Assembly (NCBI GenBank): GCA_963777095.1
Contig: CAVZOY010000006.1
Location: 1,302,001-1,366,000, forward strand
DNA: 64,000 bases
DNA from: CAVZOY01 sp963777095
GTDB lineage: Bacteria > Actinomycetota > Actinomycetes > Mycobacteriales > Geodermatophilaceae
Direction of reading: 5' to 3'
Positions 36,401-45,332 of this stretch are shown piece after piece. The translations under genes were made by a program, and so were the position numbers. The notes below the pieces were generated by a model. It made no database searches, was not told the origin of the DNA, and saw only the letters and a list, made by a program, of their open reading frames with translations. Every line of letters begins with the position of its first letter. Positions within the stretch are counted from its first letter, which is position 1.

Positions 36401-37138
36401 GTGCCACGGTACGACCCGCAGGTGACCGCCGTCGACCGAGCCCGCCGGGCGGCGCCGATCCTCGTGCGTCGGCTCCTGTCGCCCCTGGCCGGCGTTCTTG
36501 GGCGCCTGCTGGCGATGCCCCTCGGTGCGGTGGCGCGGTGGCGGTCGGGCAAGCCGATGCACCCCGACGGCGTGGTCTGCCACGGCGTCCTCGAGCGCAC
36601 CGGCAGCACGCCGCCGTGGGGCGTGCCGTGGCTCGACGAACCTGCGACCTCTCCGGTCCTCGTGCGGCTCAGCCGCGGCGCCGGCCTGCCGGCGTCGCTC
36701 CCCGACGTGCTGGGCCTCGCCGTCCGTCTGGGAGGGCCGGCGGACGAGCGGATCGAGCTGTTGCTCAGCACGACGGGCAGCGGACGGCTCGGCCGCCTCG
36801 TTCCGGTGCCGCGCCGCGACCCGGCCACCGGCTACGGCTCGATCATGGGGTACCGCACCGATGCCGGGACGATGCGGCTGGCCGCCGCGGGGGAGCGGAC
36901 CTCCGCGGCGTCCGGCGAGGCGCTGGTCTTCGTGCTGGCCGCCGCCCGCGGGACCGGGCCGTGGCGGCCCTTCGCCCGGCTGACCCTCGGCTCGGAGGTG
37001 CGGCCACCGGATCCGGACCCGCGCTTCGACGCAGTGCTGCACCCGCCGCCCGGAATGGTCCCGGACGGCCCGCTGGCGCGGCTGCGGGCGCCGGCGTACG
37101 CGAGCGCGCGCGCCGGGCGCGACGACGCCGGGAGGTGA
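36401..37138 (+). CDS. Catalase-fold related protein without the haem-binding C-terminus
   Basis: About 245 aa from the GTG at 36401; an ATG at 36308 is also in frame. Segments GKPMHPDGVVCHGVLER and SRGAGLPASLPDVLGLAVRL recall the catalase barrel (distal His region and the PDVLGLAVR strand). The chain ends well before where catalases place the haem-ligating Tyr. It is therefore unlikely to be a true catalase. Actinobacterial homologues are often labelled 'phosphodiesterase' without proof. Stands alone. Confidence 0.55.
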   Translation: MPRYDPQVTAVDRARRAAPILVRRLLSPLAGVLGRLLAMPLGAVARWRSGKPMHPDGVVCHGVLERTGSTPPWGVPWLDEPATSPVLVRLSRGAGLPASLPDVLGLAVRLGGPADERIELLLSTTGSGRLGRLVPVPRRDPATGYGSIMGYRTDAGTMRLAAAGERTSAASGEALVFVLAAARGTGPWRPFARLTLGSEVRPPDPDPRFDAVLHPPPGMVPDGPLARLRAPAYASARAGRDDAGR

Positions 37139-37314
37139 ACCGCCGCACGACGCGGGTGCGCTCGATCACCCGATGGAGTCGTGCGGGTTAGGGAGCCGGA
37201 CCGGGCGGGTATCGGCCCTGGACCGTTCCGAACGCCGGGACGGTCCCCGCTGACAGCGTCGTCAGAACAGGCGCCTGCTGTCGCGCGCTCGACCGCAGGA
37301 GGCTCGGTTCTCGC

Positions 37315-38373
37315 GTGACCCTTCCCCATCCGCCGGCTCCGGGACATCCCGGGCCGCGGGCGGAGACCGACCCTGCCCCGGGCCCTTCCCCCGTGCGCGT
37401 CGCGACCGTCCCCCATGCCGACGCCTACGTCGCGGCCGTGCTGCCGCGCGCTGTCGTGCACGTCGGCCCGGACGACGTCCCCGGTCCGTGGCTCGACGCC
37501 TCCTACCTCGAGGCGCACGCCGACGACATCGACGTCCTGCACCTGCACGGCGGCTACGGGTCCATGGGCGAGCGCGCGATGGAGTGCTGGACCGAGACCG
37601 TCCGCCGGCTCGGCATCCCGCTGGTCGTCACGGTGCACCAGCTGCGCGATCCGGCGCAGCGCACGCGCGCCCGCCACGACGCCCACCTCGGCGCACTGCT
37701 GTCCACCGCCGAGCTCGTGCTGACCCTGACCCCCGGTGCGGCGGAGGAGATCTCGGCCCGCTTCGGGCGGACGGCGATCGTCGTCGCCCATCCGTCGGTC
37801 GCCGTCCCCGATCCGGAGCTCGGGGCCGAGCGCGGGCTGGTCGGCGTCCGGCTGGGGCCGGCCACCTACGCCCTGCCCGATCCGGCGGCCGTCGTCCGTG
37901 CCGCCCTCTCGGGGGCGGTCTCCGGTGGGGGGCGGCTGCGCGTCCTGGTTGCCGAGGCCGACGCCGTCTTCCTCGACGACCGGGTGCGCGAGCTCGCCGA
38001 CGCCGGCGAGGTCGAGCTCGTCGTCCACGACGGCGACGAGCCGCGGCAGCTCCAGCAGCTGCACGTAGCCGTGCTCGCCGAGCGCTGCGGCACGCACTCC
38101 CGCGAGGTGGAGATCTGCCGCGACGTCGGGACGCGGGTCGTCGCGCCCGGCTGTGGCTGGTTCGCCGACCAGTGGTCGGAAGTGGTCACCTACGGCCACG
38201 ACGAGGAGACCGGGCTGGACGCCGTGTCGCTGACCGCGGCGGTGGGGGCGGCGCTGACCCGTCCGATGCCCCGCCCGGCCGACCGCGGGTGGCGGGCCGA
38301 GCAGCAGGCGGCCGTGCGGCGGGTGCACGCGCAGATCTATGCGCAGGTGGCGAGCGACCGCAGCCTCGTCTGA
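37315..38373 (+). CDS. Glycosyltransferase-like protein (GT-B fold N-terminal half)
   Basis: 352 aa. IDVLHLHGGYGSMGERAME and IPLVVTVHQLRDP are typical of the acceptor domain of GT4-like enzymes, and ELVLTLTPGAAEEISARFG marks the domain hinge. The C-terminal half (HVAVLAERCGTHSREVEICRD) is short and lacks a clear EGFG-type nucleotide-sugar motif, so activity is doubtful. Function in glycan synthesis is inferred. Confidence 0.6.
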   Translation: MTLPHPPAPGHPGPRAETDPAPGPSPVRVATVPHADAYVAAVLPRAVVHVGPDDVPGPWLDASYLEAHADDIDVLHLHGGYGSMGERAMECWTETVRRLGIPLVVTVHQLRDPAQRTRARHDAHLGALLSTAELVLTLTPGAAEEISARFGRTAIVVAHPSVAVPDPELGAERGLVGVRLGPATYALPDPAAVVRAALSGAVSGGGRLRVLVAEADAVFLDDRVRELADAGEVELVVHDGDEPRQLQQLHVAVLAERCGTHSREVEICRDVGTRVVAPGCGWFADQWSEVVTYGHDEETGLDAVSLTAAVGAALTRPMPRPADRGWRAEQQAAVRRVHAQIYAQVASDRSLV

Positions 38374-38551
38374 CGTCCGAGCCGGCCCCGACCAGGCCCT
38401 TCGCTGCCGAGCCGGTCAGTGACGGCGCTGTGACGATGGGGTGACGCACCGTCTGGTTGCATCGTCCGGCCGGCCTGACACCGCCGCGTCCGGTCCGTGG
38501 AATCGCTGCTCTCCCGGCGCATGGACTCGGCCCGACCCCGGGAGCACGCCC

Positions 38552-39073
38552 ATGCCAGCCGTCAGCATCAACGTCATCCGGGTCGGCTCCGAGGGGTTCA
38601 CCTCGACCGACCTCACGACGATCAGCAACTCGGTCACCGTGCTGCGCAACACGTACGCGACCGTGGGGATCACCCTGCGGCGCGTCGAGCACTGGATCAT
38701 CCCGATCGCCTCGGCGCGCGGCCGCGACGTCATCGACAACAACAGCGAGGCCGAGGCGCTGACGGACGAGTGGACCGTCCCCAACAACAACGTCGACGTC
38801 TTCTTCGTGAAGCTCTACGTCGGCAGCGTCGCCGGACTCTCCCCGGTCGGAGGTCCGTGCAACAAGAACGCCAAGGGCATGGACGGCGCCGTGTGCGAGC
38901 TGATCGGCAGCACCACGGGCCTCGTCCTCGCCCATGAGGTGGGGCACTACCTGGGCCTCGGCCACGTGACCGGTGACTCGACGAACCTGATGTTCCCGTC
39001 GGTGCCCAACGGCGGGGCCCTGACCACTGCGCAGGGCAACACCATGAAGTCCCACTGCTTCATCGAGGCCTGA
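38552..39073 (+). CDS. Small metzincin-type zinc metalloprotease
   Basis: 173 aa. The zinc motif HEVGHYLGLGH (His128, Glu129, His132, His138) and the Met-turn in TNLMFPS (Met147) define the metzincin clan. The ATG at 38552 follows CGGGAGCACGCC; upstream in-frame codons look non-coding. No signal peptide is seen, so it is either cytoplasmic or exported by another route. The HEAT-like gene 16 bases downstream is probably in the same operon. Confidence 0.8.
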   Translation: MPAVSINVIRVGSEGFTSTDLTTISNSVTVLRNTYATVGITLRRVEHWIIPIASARGRDVIDNNSEAEALTDEWTVPNNNVDVFFVKLYVGSVAGLSPVGGPCNKNAKGMDGAVCELIGSTTGLVLAHEVGHYLGLGHVTGDSTNLMFPSVPNGGALTTAQGNTMKSHCFIEA

Positions 39074-39089
39074 CCGAGAGGGTGGAACC

Positions 39090-40085
39090 GTGGTCTACAT
39101 CGACATGCCCCTGGAGGAGATCACTCAGGACGTCGTGCGCGCGGCCCTCACCGGAGGCGTGCCCCAGATGTCCCCCTCCGCGGCGATCGCGCTCATGGAG
39201 CACGGTGACGTCCCGGAGATGCACGCCCCGGGGGCGCTTCGCGACGCCGCCGCGAACGGCGACCTGGAACCGGTCGTGCGCGCGGGCGCTGTCCGGGCGT
39301 ACCTGCACGTAGCGGGGGAGGACGCCGTTCCGGCGCTCGCGGACCTCCTCGGGGCCGACGTACCGCGTGTGGCGGCCGCCGCGGCCACGGCCCTCGGCCA
39401 GGCCGGCTCGCCCGACCACCTGCAGGCCCTGCACGACCTGCGTGACCGCACGGACGACGAGGCCACGCGCCAGCGTGCGGCCTTCGCCGAGTTGCTCATC
39501 GTCCACCGGTACGGCCTCACCGACCAGGACGTGCCGGTCGCGGAGGCGGAGCTCGCGGACGTCGGTCCGCTGGCCGGCGGCCGGCCGTTCCGCGGCACGC
39601 GGCCCGGTCCGGAGCGCAAGCGGCGGGCGCTGGAGGGCCTCAAGCGCGACTTCCCGAACCTCAACACCGCACGTCAGGACGTCTACGAGGTCCAGTGCGG
39701 TCCGCGGCTGATGGCCGTGGCCGTCGACACCGACACCGTCGGCGGGAACGGCGAGAAGCTGAGCCAGCGCCCGGCGATGCCGTCGCTCATCGCGTTGCAG
39801 GACCCGGAGTACGGCGAGTACTCCAGCGCCTACGTGGTCCTCAGCCGACCGGCGGGGGGAAACAAGGTGACGGTGCAGGTCAACCGGCTCGGCGGGGGTG
39901 AATCCCTCTACACAGGCTCGGGCCGGGTCGGTGGCGAGGCCGCGATGGTCGACCTCCGCACGGTGAACCAGCCGGGTGTGGCGCCCATCGAGGGACGGGT
40001 TCGGGTGACCCCCGGCCTGATCGACATCGCCGGCACGTCGGAGAACCGGGTGCTGCCCGCCCGCAACCCGCAGAGGGGGGACTAG
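39090..40085 (+). CDS. HEAT-repeat-like protein, function unknown
   Basis: 331 aa. The N-terminal third has helical repeats typical of PBS/HEAT folds (GDLEPVVRAGAVRAYLHV, DVPRVAAAAATALGQAG, HLQALHDLRDRTDD). The C-terminal half is richer in beta strands (AYVVLSRPAGGNKVTVQVNR, GRVRVTPGLIDIAGTSEN). GTG start, 16 bases after the metzincin gene, suggesting the two act together. I do not recognise the C-terminal domain. Confidence 0.7.
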   Translation: MVYIDMPLEEITQDVVRAALTGGVPQMSPSAAIALMEHGDVPEMHAPGALRDAAANGDLEPVVRAGAVRAYLHVAGEDAVPALADLLGADVPRVAAAAATALGQAGSPDHLQALHDLRDRTDDEATRQRAAFAELLIVHRYGLTDQDVPVAEAELADVGPLAGGRPFRGTRPGPERKRRALEGLKRDFPNLNTARQDVYEVQCGPRLMAVAVDTDTVGGNGEKLSQRPAMPSLIALQDPEYGEYSSAYVVLSRPAGGNKVTVQVNRLGGGESLYTGSGRVGGEAAMVDLRTVNQPGVAPIEGRVRVTPGLIDIAGTSENRVLPARNPQRGD

Positions 40086-40109
40086 CTCGCCGCTGACCCG
40101 GAGGGCACG

Positions 40110-40616
40110 ATGCCGGCGAGGCTGCGGGCCGCGCTCGCGGTCGCGTGCGCGGTCACGCTCGCTGCAGCGTCCTGCTCCGGCCCACCCCGCGACTCTGGGA
40201 GCTCCTCCATGACGACATCCGAGGCCTCGTTCCCCGCGGGGTGGCGGCAGATCCAGGTGGACGACGACGTCACCCTGGCCGTTCCGCCGGACGCCGTCGC
40301 GCAGAGCGCGCAGCCGATCGACTCGATCTTCGGCCTGCTCCGTGGGGAGGGGTACGAGATCGCCTACGACTACGGCCACGGCGGGGACGACCTGCAGGTC
40401 TACGCGGAGGAGGAGGGCTTCACCAGCAGGAGTCGGGAGGTCGGCGGCCGCTCCGCCACCGAGATCGCCTTCTCCGGGTCGGGGGGCCCGTGGGCGTACG
40501 TCCGCCTGGTCAGGGTCGACCACGGACGCAACGTGCTCACCCTCCGCATGGCGTGTGCGGACGAGGAGACCTGCCGGGCCGCCGACGACCTGTTCGACTC
40601 GGTGCGCCTGGCGTGA
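40110..40616 (+). CDS. Predicted lipoprotein
   Basis: 168 aa. Signal peptide with a lipobox-like VTLAAASC, then a globular domain of about 130 residues (ASFPAGWRQIQVDDDVTLAV, DYGHGGDDLQVYAEEE, LRMACADEETCRAADDLFDS) of the PsbP/LpqN-like type that recurs among actinobacterial lipoproteins. Function unknown. It follows the HEAT-like gene by 24 bases. Confidence 0.7.
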   Translation: MPARLRAALAVACAVTLAAASCSGPPRDSGSSSMTTSEASFPAGWRQIQVDDDVTLAVPPDAVAQSAQPIDSIFGLLRGEGYEIAYDYGHGGDDLQVYAEEEGFTSRSREVGGRSATEIAFSGSGGPWAYVRLVRVDHGRNVLTLRMACADEETCRAADDLFDSVRLA

Positions 40617-40641
40617 GCCACTCGCGGCAGTGAAGAGAGTG

Positions 40642-40715
40642 TGGGCAGGGGCGGGGTCGAACCGCCGACCTCTCGCTTTTCAGGCGAGCGCTCGTACCGA
40701 CTGAGCTACCTGCCC
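40642..40715 (-). tRNA. tRNA-Phe (GAA)
   Basis: A 74-base cloverleaf with acceptor GGGCAGG/CCTGCCC, anticodon loop CTGAAAA, T loop TTCGA and discriminator A. CCA is not encoded. Confidence 0.96.
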
Positions 40716-40739
40716 CGATCCGGTGTGCTCACCGGGGAG

Positions 40740-40813
40740 CGACCCTGACGGGACTCGAACCCGCGACCTCCGCCGTGACAGGGCGGCGCGCTAACCAACT
40801 GCGCTACAGGGCC
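40740..40813 (-). tRNA. tRNA-Asp (GTC)
   Basis: Acceptor GGCCCTG pairs with CAGGGTC; anticodon loop CTGTCAC on a CCGCC/GGCGG stem; discriminator G as expected for Asp. Confidence 0.96.
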
Positions 40814-40827
40814 TTGCTGTGCTGCTG

Positions 40828-40900
40828 TGCCCCCAACGGGGTTCGAACCCGTGCTACCGCCTTGAAAGGGCGGCGTCCTGGACCGCTAGACGATGGGGGC
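40828..40900 (-). tRNA. tRNA-Glu (TTC)
   Basis: Acceptor GCCCCCA/TGGGGGC, anticodon loop CTTTCAA, T loop TTCGA. First gene of the Glu-Asp-Phe cluster on the minus strand. Confidence 0.96.
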
Positions 40901-41051
40901 TCGTTCTGCCGGGGGCAGCGAGAACGATACATGGCCTCCGGCGCGATCCGGGCACCGCCCCGGTGGGCACGCCAGGTCACGGCACGGCAACAGTTGCGCC
41001 GGCGCGCGTGGCGCGGCTCCGCCGTCCGCCCGCGCTGCCACGCTGCACCGC

Positions 41052-41708
41052 ATGACCAGCCGTTCCCGGGCGGTGCTGCCCGGTCTGCTCGCCCTCGCGC
41101 TCGTCCTGACCGCCTGCGGCGACGACGGGGACGACGGCGCCGCGCCGGCGACCTCCTCCGCGCCGGCGTCGTCGAGCGCGGCGGACGGCAGCGACACGGA
41201 CGACGGGAACAGCGGCGAGGCGCCCCCGGACAACGACGACGACGGGGACGACGGCGCGGCGCCCTTCCCGGCGAACACCGAGCCGGACACCGGCGAGGCG
41301 TCCGGCGACGCGCTGCTGAGCGTCACCGACATCCGCATCGGCCGGCACGACGGATTCGACCGCGTCGTCTTCGAGACCGACGGCGCGGGCACGCCGGGCT
41401 GGGACGTCCGCTACGTCGACTCCGCGGAGAGCCAGGGCAGCGGCGACGACATCGAGGTGGACGGCGGAGCGATCCTGCGGGTGACGATCTCCGGCGTCGG
41501 CATCCCGGCCGACACGGGCGTCGAGGAGTACTCCGGCCCCGACCGGCTGTCCGCCGGCGACGCCGAGGTCGTGACCGAGGTCGTCTGGGACAGCACGTTC
41601 GAGGGCACCTCGGTGGCCTTCGCCGGCGTGACCGAGGAGACGCCGTTCCGGGTCTATCTCCTCGAGGACCCGGCGCGCGTGGTGCTCGAGGTCGCCGACC
41701 CGGGCTGA
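41052..41708 (+). CDS. AMIN-like domain lipoprotein
   Basis: 218 aa. Signal peptide and lipobox (LALALVLTAC), a long Asp/Ser/Ala-rich linker (about 20-95), then an AMIN-like beta domain (LLSVTDIRIGRHDGFDRVVF, RVTISGVGIPADTGVEEYSG, VYLLEDPARVVLEVAD). AMIN-like domains bind cell-wall or pilus parts. Next to the tRNA cluster, convergent with the small lipoprotein downstream. Confidence 0.82.
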   Translation: MTSRSRAVLPGLLALALVLTACGDDGDDGAAPATSSAPASSSAADGSDTDDGNSGEAPPDNDDDGDDGAAPFPANTEPDTGEASGDALLSVTDIRIGRHDGFDRVVFETDGAGTPGWDVRYVDSAESQGSGDDIEVDGGAILRVTISGVGIPADTGVEEYSGPDRLSAGDAEVVTEVVWDSTFEGTSVAFAGVTEETPFRVYLLEDPARVVLEVADPG

Positions 41709-41724
41709 GCCCTGGGCCGAACCG

Positions 41725-42057
41725 TCAGTTCAGCGAGGCGGTCAGCTCCACCGATTCCTCGGTGACCGAGGTGCACTCCAGTGCCAGCGAGGCGGCCGTG
41801 ACGCTCTCGCCCTCGGCGCAGGAGACGCTCGCTCCGGCCACGCTCAGCGACGCGCGCCCGTCCTCGACGCTGCCCAGGGTCACCGTCGTGCCGAGGATCT
41901 CGGCCTCGGCGCCGTCCCCGCTCAGCGTCACGGTGCACGAACCGCTGGAGGAGCAACTGACGTTGTTCGAGGTGAAGGTGCAGCCGGTCAGCGCGGCCAG
42001 GGCCACACCCCCGGCGAGCAGTCCGGCGGCGCGGCGGGAGGTCGGCGTCGAGGGCAT
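41725..42057 (-). CDS. Small lipoprotein
   Basis: 110 aa. Signal peptide with lipobox LAALTGC and a Ser/Thr/Val-rich beta domain with four further cysteines (VSCSSSGSCTV, VSCAEG, LECTS), probably two disulfides. Function unknown. Confidence 0.75.
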   Translation of the reverse strand: MPSTPTSRRAAGLLAGGVALAALTGCTFTSNNVSCSSSGSCTVTLSGDGAEAEILGTTVTLGSVEDGRASLSVAGASVSCAEGESVTAASLALECTSVTEESVELTASLN

Positions 42058-42092
42058 GCCGCGAGCCTAGGGTGCCGACCGCCGGGCGGCCG

Positions 42093-43646
42093 TCATCCGG
42101 TCGGCGACGCGGTGGTCCCGGTAGGGCCGGACGACCCGGGCGCTCCCTCGTCGTTGCCGCCGGGTTCGACGGCGCCGTCCTCCGGCGTACCGGTCCCGGC
42201 GTCCTCGCCGTCGGGCCGGTCGACGAGCGTGCGCTGGATGGTCGCCTCGGTGAGGCCGAGCCCGCCGAGCGTGATCTCGTCGTAGGCGCGCAGGCTGCCG
42301 TCGGTGCGGTCGACGTAGAGCACCGTGCAGGTGAGCGGCTCGGGGTACTCGCCCTGCAGCCCGCGCAGTCCGGCGCCGCCCGTCGAGCCCTGGACCATCA
42401 GCAGCGTGCCGCCCTCGAGCTCGGTCACCTCGCGGTCGTGCGTGTGCCCGGCCAGCACCACCGGCACGACGCCGTCGAGGGCGGGCGCCTGCTCCGGGTC
42501 GTGCACCAGCGCGATCGCGGGAGCCGGATCGAGGCCCTCGGCCACGTCGGCGAGCTGCTCGCCGGTGCGCGCGAGCTCCTCCACCGGGAAGTCGTCGTCC
42601 CCGCTGCTCTTGTCGGGGGTGAAGCGCGGATCCCGAGCGCCGACGATCGGAATGCCGTCGACGGTCGTGGCCGAGTAGTCCAGCACGGTCACGTTCTGCT
42701 CCAGGGCGAGCACCGCGGCCGTGATCGCCGAGTCGTGGTTGCCGCGGATGAACACGTAGGGGACGCCCAGGTCGCCGACGGAGGTGATCAGCGCCGTCTC
42801 GGGCTGGCTGCCCCAGTCGGTGATGTCGCCGGTGTCGAGCACGCCGTCGACCTCGAACTGCCGGACCACCTGCCGGACCAGGTCGAAGCCCGAGGGGTTC
42901 AGGTGCAGGTCGGAGACGTGCAGCAGGGCCACGACGTCCGGATCGGTGGCGACCGGCTCGGGCAGCGTCGAGATGGTCGAGTAGAGCGAGCTGACGTTGC
43001 CGACGATGTCCTCGAGCGAGGCCCGGTAGGCGTCGAAGCGCGCCACGATGTCGGTGGCGCTGCCGATCAGGCTGTTCGCGTTGACCAGGAGACCGGTGTA
43101 CGTGGGCGAGGACAGCGCCTCCGGCCGCCAGGTGAGCGCGCCGAGCCCGCCGGTGGCCGCGAGCAGGACGACCGTCGTGCCGGCGGCGATGAGCGGCTCG
43201 CGCCAGCGACGCAGCAGGAGCAGCGACGTGACCGCGGCTCCGAGGACGGCGGCCGCGGCGGTCACCCACACCAGGCGGACGACGGCCGACTGCAGGTCGG
43301 CGCTGACCTCGTCGACGATCCGGTCCACCCAGGCCGGGTGCGTGGCCAGCGACTCGGCGCGGAGCTGGTCGATGCGGCGCAGCTGGATCTCCAGCTCCAG
43401 GGGGCCGTCGTAGGCGTCGACGGCGAGCGCGCCCAGTGGCGGGATGCCGACCTGCGCGCCGCCGGTCAGCGAGGGCCGGAAGGACAGCTCCGCGTCGAAC
43501 GGGCCGATCGGTGCGTCGATCCGGCCGAACAGGAGGATGCCGAGGACGGCGCCGGCGAGGGCGACCACGAGACGCAGGGCCCACCGCCCGACGGGGCGCC
43601 ACCGGCGCAGCCTGCGGGTCCGTGCAGGCGCGGCGGGCTCGGTCAC
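42093..43646 (-). CDS. Membrane-anchored metallophosphoesterase
   Basis: 517 aa. Two hydrophobic segments near the N-terminus (LVVALAGAVLGILLFG and LVWVTAAAAVLGAAVTSLLL) and a third near 190 lead to a calcineurin-like phosphoesterase domain: LLHVSDLHLNPSGF, GVLDTGDITDWG, FIRGNHDSAI, LAGHTHDREV. All metal ligands are present. A Gly/Pro/Thr-rich tail ends the chain. The GTG start at 43646 sits just after a stop-free spacer. The substrate (phosphate ester, nucleotide or UDP-diacylglucosamine type) is unknown. Confidence 0.87.
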   Translation of the reverse strand: MTEPAAPARTRRLRRWRPVGRWALRLVVALAGAVLGILLFGRIDAPIGPFDAELSFRPSLTGGAQVGIPPLGALAVDAYDGPLELEIQLRRIDQLRAESLATHPAWVDRIVDEVSADLQSAVVRLVWVTAAAAVLGAAVTSLLLLRRWREPLIAAGTTVVLLAATGGLGALTWRPEALSSPTYTGLLVNANSLIGSATDIVARFDAYRASLEDIVGNVSSLYSTISTLPEPVATDPDVVALLHVSDLHLNPSGFDLVRQVVRQFEVDGVLDTGDITDWGSQPETALITSVGDLGVPYVFIRGNHDSAITAAVLALEQNVTVLDYSATTVDGIPIVGARDPRFTPDKSSGDDDFPVEELARTGEQLADVAEGLDPAPAIALVHDPEQAPALDGVVPVVLAGHTHDREVTELEGGTLLMVQGSTGGAGLRGLQGEYPEPLTCTVLYVDRTDGSLRAYDEITLGGLGLTEATIQRTLVDRPDGEDAGTGTPEDGAVEPGGNDEGAPGSSGPTGTTASPTG

Positions 43647-43695
43647 CCTGCCGAGGCTAGCCACCGGCCCGGAGGCCGGCCGGGGGTGCGCGAGG

Positions 43696-44220
43696 TCAGG
43701 CCGGCTGTGCCCGACGGACGACGAAGCTCCACCGCAGCACCACGAAGCGGACCAGGCCGACGGCGGCGGTGATGACGAGGACCAGGGCGGTCTGCTGCGC
43801 GACGGCCGCGCCGGGCGCCGCCACGGCGAGGAGCGCGAGCGCGGCGGACGTGGCGAGGAGTCCCATGACCGAGAGGCCGCCACCCTCGAACTGGGCGGCC
43901 AGCCAGCCGACCGACTCGCCGGCCCGGAAGGTGCGGCGGCGGTGCAGCTCGTTGGCCAGCGCGGACGACGCAGCCCACGCGACCACGTTGGCGCCGATGG
44001 CGCCGATGGGGGCCAGGAGAGCGAACAGGAGCACCTGGACCGCCGTGGTCGTTCCGCCGACGATGGCGAACCGGACGAGCTGGGCCGCGGCCGCGTCACT
44101 GCCGACGAGGCCGTGCGCGCGTGCCGACGCCGTCCGGACGACGGAGCCGGCCATCGACCGCAGGTACGCGCCGACCTCACCGGGTGCCGCGCCGCGGCAC
44201 ACGAGGGTCGGGCAGGTCAT
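43696..44220 (-). CDS. GtrA-family membrane protein
   Basis: 174 aa, four predicted membrane helices of the GtrA type (QLVRFAIVGGTTTAVQVLLF, NVVAWAASSALANELHRRRT, VRFVVLRWSFV). GtrA proteins flip or support transfer of polyprenyl-linked sugars. ATG at 44220 follows GGAGGAACCGCC. It lies 49 bases before the phosphoesterase gene in the same direction, so it may be co-transcribed. Confidence 0.85.
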   Translation of the reverse strand: MTCPTLVCRGAAPGEVGAYLRSMAGSVVRTASARAHGLVGSDAAAAQLVRFAIVGGTTTAVQVLLFALLAPIGAIGANVVAWAASSALANELHRRRTFRAGESVGWLAAQFEGGGLSVMGLLATSAALALLAVAAPGAAVAQQTALVLVITAAVGLVRFVVLRWSFVVRRAQPA

Positions 44221-44402
44221 GGCGGTTCCTCCGGAGAGCACGTGGTCCTTTCTCCTGTTCGCAGCTGTGAGCCGGCTGGATGCATTCCCCGCAGCGCCTG
44301 GGAAGTCGCGGCTTTCTCGTGTGGAACGGCTCACCTCGGGGGCGGGCGGACGAGGCCGGCACCGCGCGGTATCGCTGCGCACGCCCGGGGTAGTGGGTGC
44401 CC

Positions 44403-45284
44403 ATGAGCCTCATGGGGATCCTGGACCGGGTCGCGGACGTCTCGAGCTTCGACAAGGCCATCGAGCCGGCCCGCAAGGCCGTGCAGAAGGGGCTGCCGCC
44501 CGCGCTCAAGAACTTCCTGCACGGCACCTGGCTCGGTCACCCGCTGCACCCGGTGCTGGTCCACGTGCCGGTCGGCACCTGGCTCTCCGCCGGCATCCTC
44601 GACGTCGTCCCACCGATGCGCCCCGCCGCCACGCTGCTCATCGGCACCGGCGTCGCCGCGTCGGTCCCGGCCGCGCTCTCGGGTGCCGCGGACTGGGCGG
44701 AGCAGGACGCCGGCGTCCGGCGGCTCGGCGCCGTCCACGCCTCGCTCAACGTCGCCGCGCTGGGTCTCTACGTCGGTTCGCTGGTGGCGCGTGGCAACGG
44801 GCGCGGGGGACTCGGGCGGGTGCTGTCGTACGCCGGCCTCGGCATCGCGACCGCGTCGGCGTCCGTCGGCGGGCACATGTCCTACGCGCAGTCCTCCGGG
44901 GCGTCGCACTCGGCGACCGCGGCCCGGGCGCTGACGACCGACTGGATCGACCTCGGACCGCTCGACGACTTCCCGGAGAACCGTCCGGTGCTGCGCTCGG
45001 GTTCCGGCGGCAGCGCGGACGTCGCCCTCGCCGCTGTCCGCCGCGGATCGCGGGTGGACGTGTTCATCGGCAACTGCTCGCACATGTCCGGGCCGTTGCA
45101 GGAGGGGCGGGTCGAGGAGGTCCGCGGTCACACCTGCCTGGTCTGCCCGCTGCACGGCTCGGCCTTCGACCTGGACGACGGAGAGCCACGGCGCGGCCCG
45201 GCCGCCAATGCTCAGGAGAAGCTCGAGGTGCGTCTGGAGGCCGGCCGGGTGCAGGCGCGGCTGCACGCCCGCCACCAGGTCTGA
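44403..45284 (+). CDS. DUF2231-Rieske [2Fe-2S] fusion protein
   Basis: About 293 aa. Residues 1-170 form a DUF2231-like membrane domain (HGTWLGHPLHPVLVHVPVGT, several hydrophobic helices). The C-terminal 110 residues are a Rieske domain with both cluster loops, NCSHMSG and CLVCPLHGSAF. It is probably a membrane electron-transfer protein. Start uncertain between ATG 44403 and 44412. Divergent from the GtrA gene. Confidence 0.85.
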   Translation: MSLMGILDRVADVSSFDKAIEPARKAVQKGLPPALKNFLHGTWLGHPLHPVLVHVPVGTWLSAGILDVVPPMRPAATLLIGTGVAASVPAALSGAADWAEQDAGVRRLGAVHASLNVAALGLYVGSLVARGNGRGGLGRVLSYAGLGIATASASVGGHMSYAQSSGASHSATAARALTTDWIDLGPLDDFPENRPVLRSGSGGSADVALAAVRRGSRVDVFIGNCSHMSGPLQEGRVEEVRGHTCLVCPLHGSAFDLDDGEPRRGPAANAQEKLEVRLEAGRVQARLHARHQV

Positions 45285-45332
45285 GCGTCGCGCCGGCCGT
45301 TCGGCCGCGGCGCCGTCCTACGCTGCCGACCC

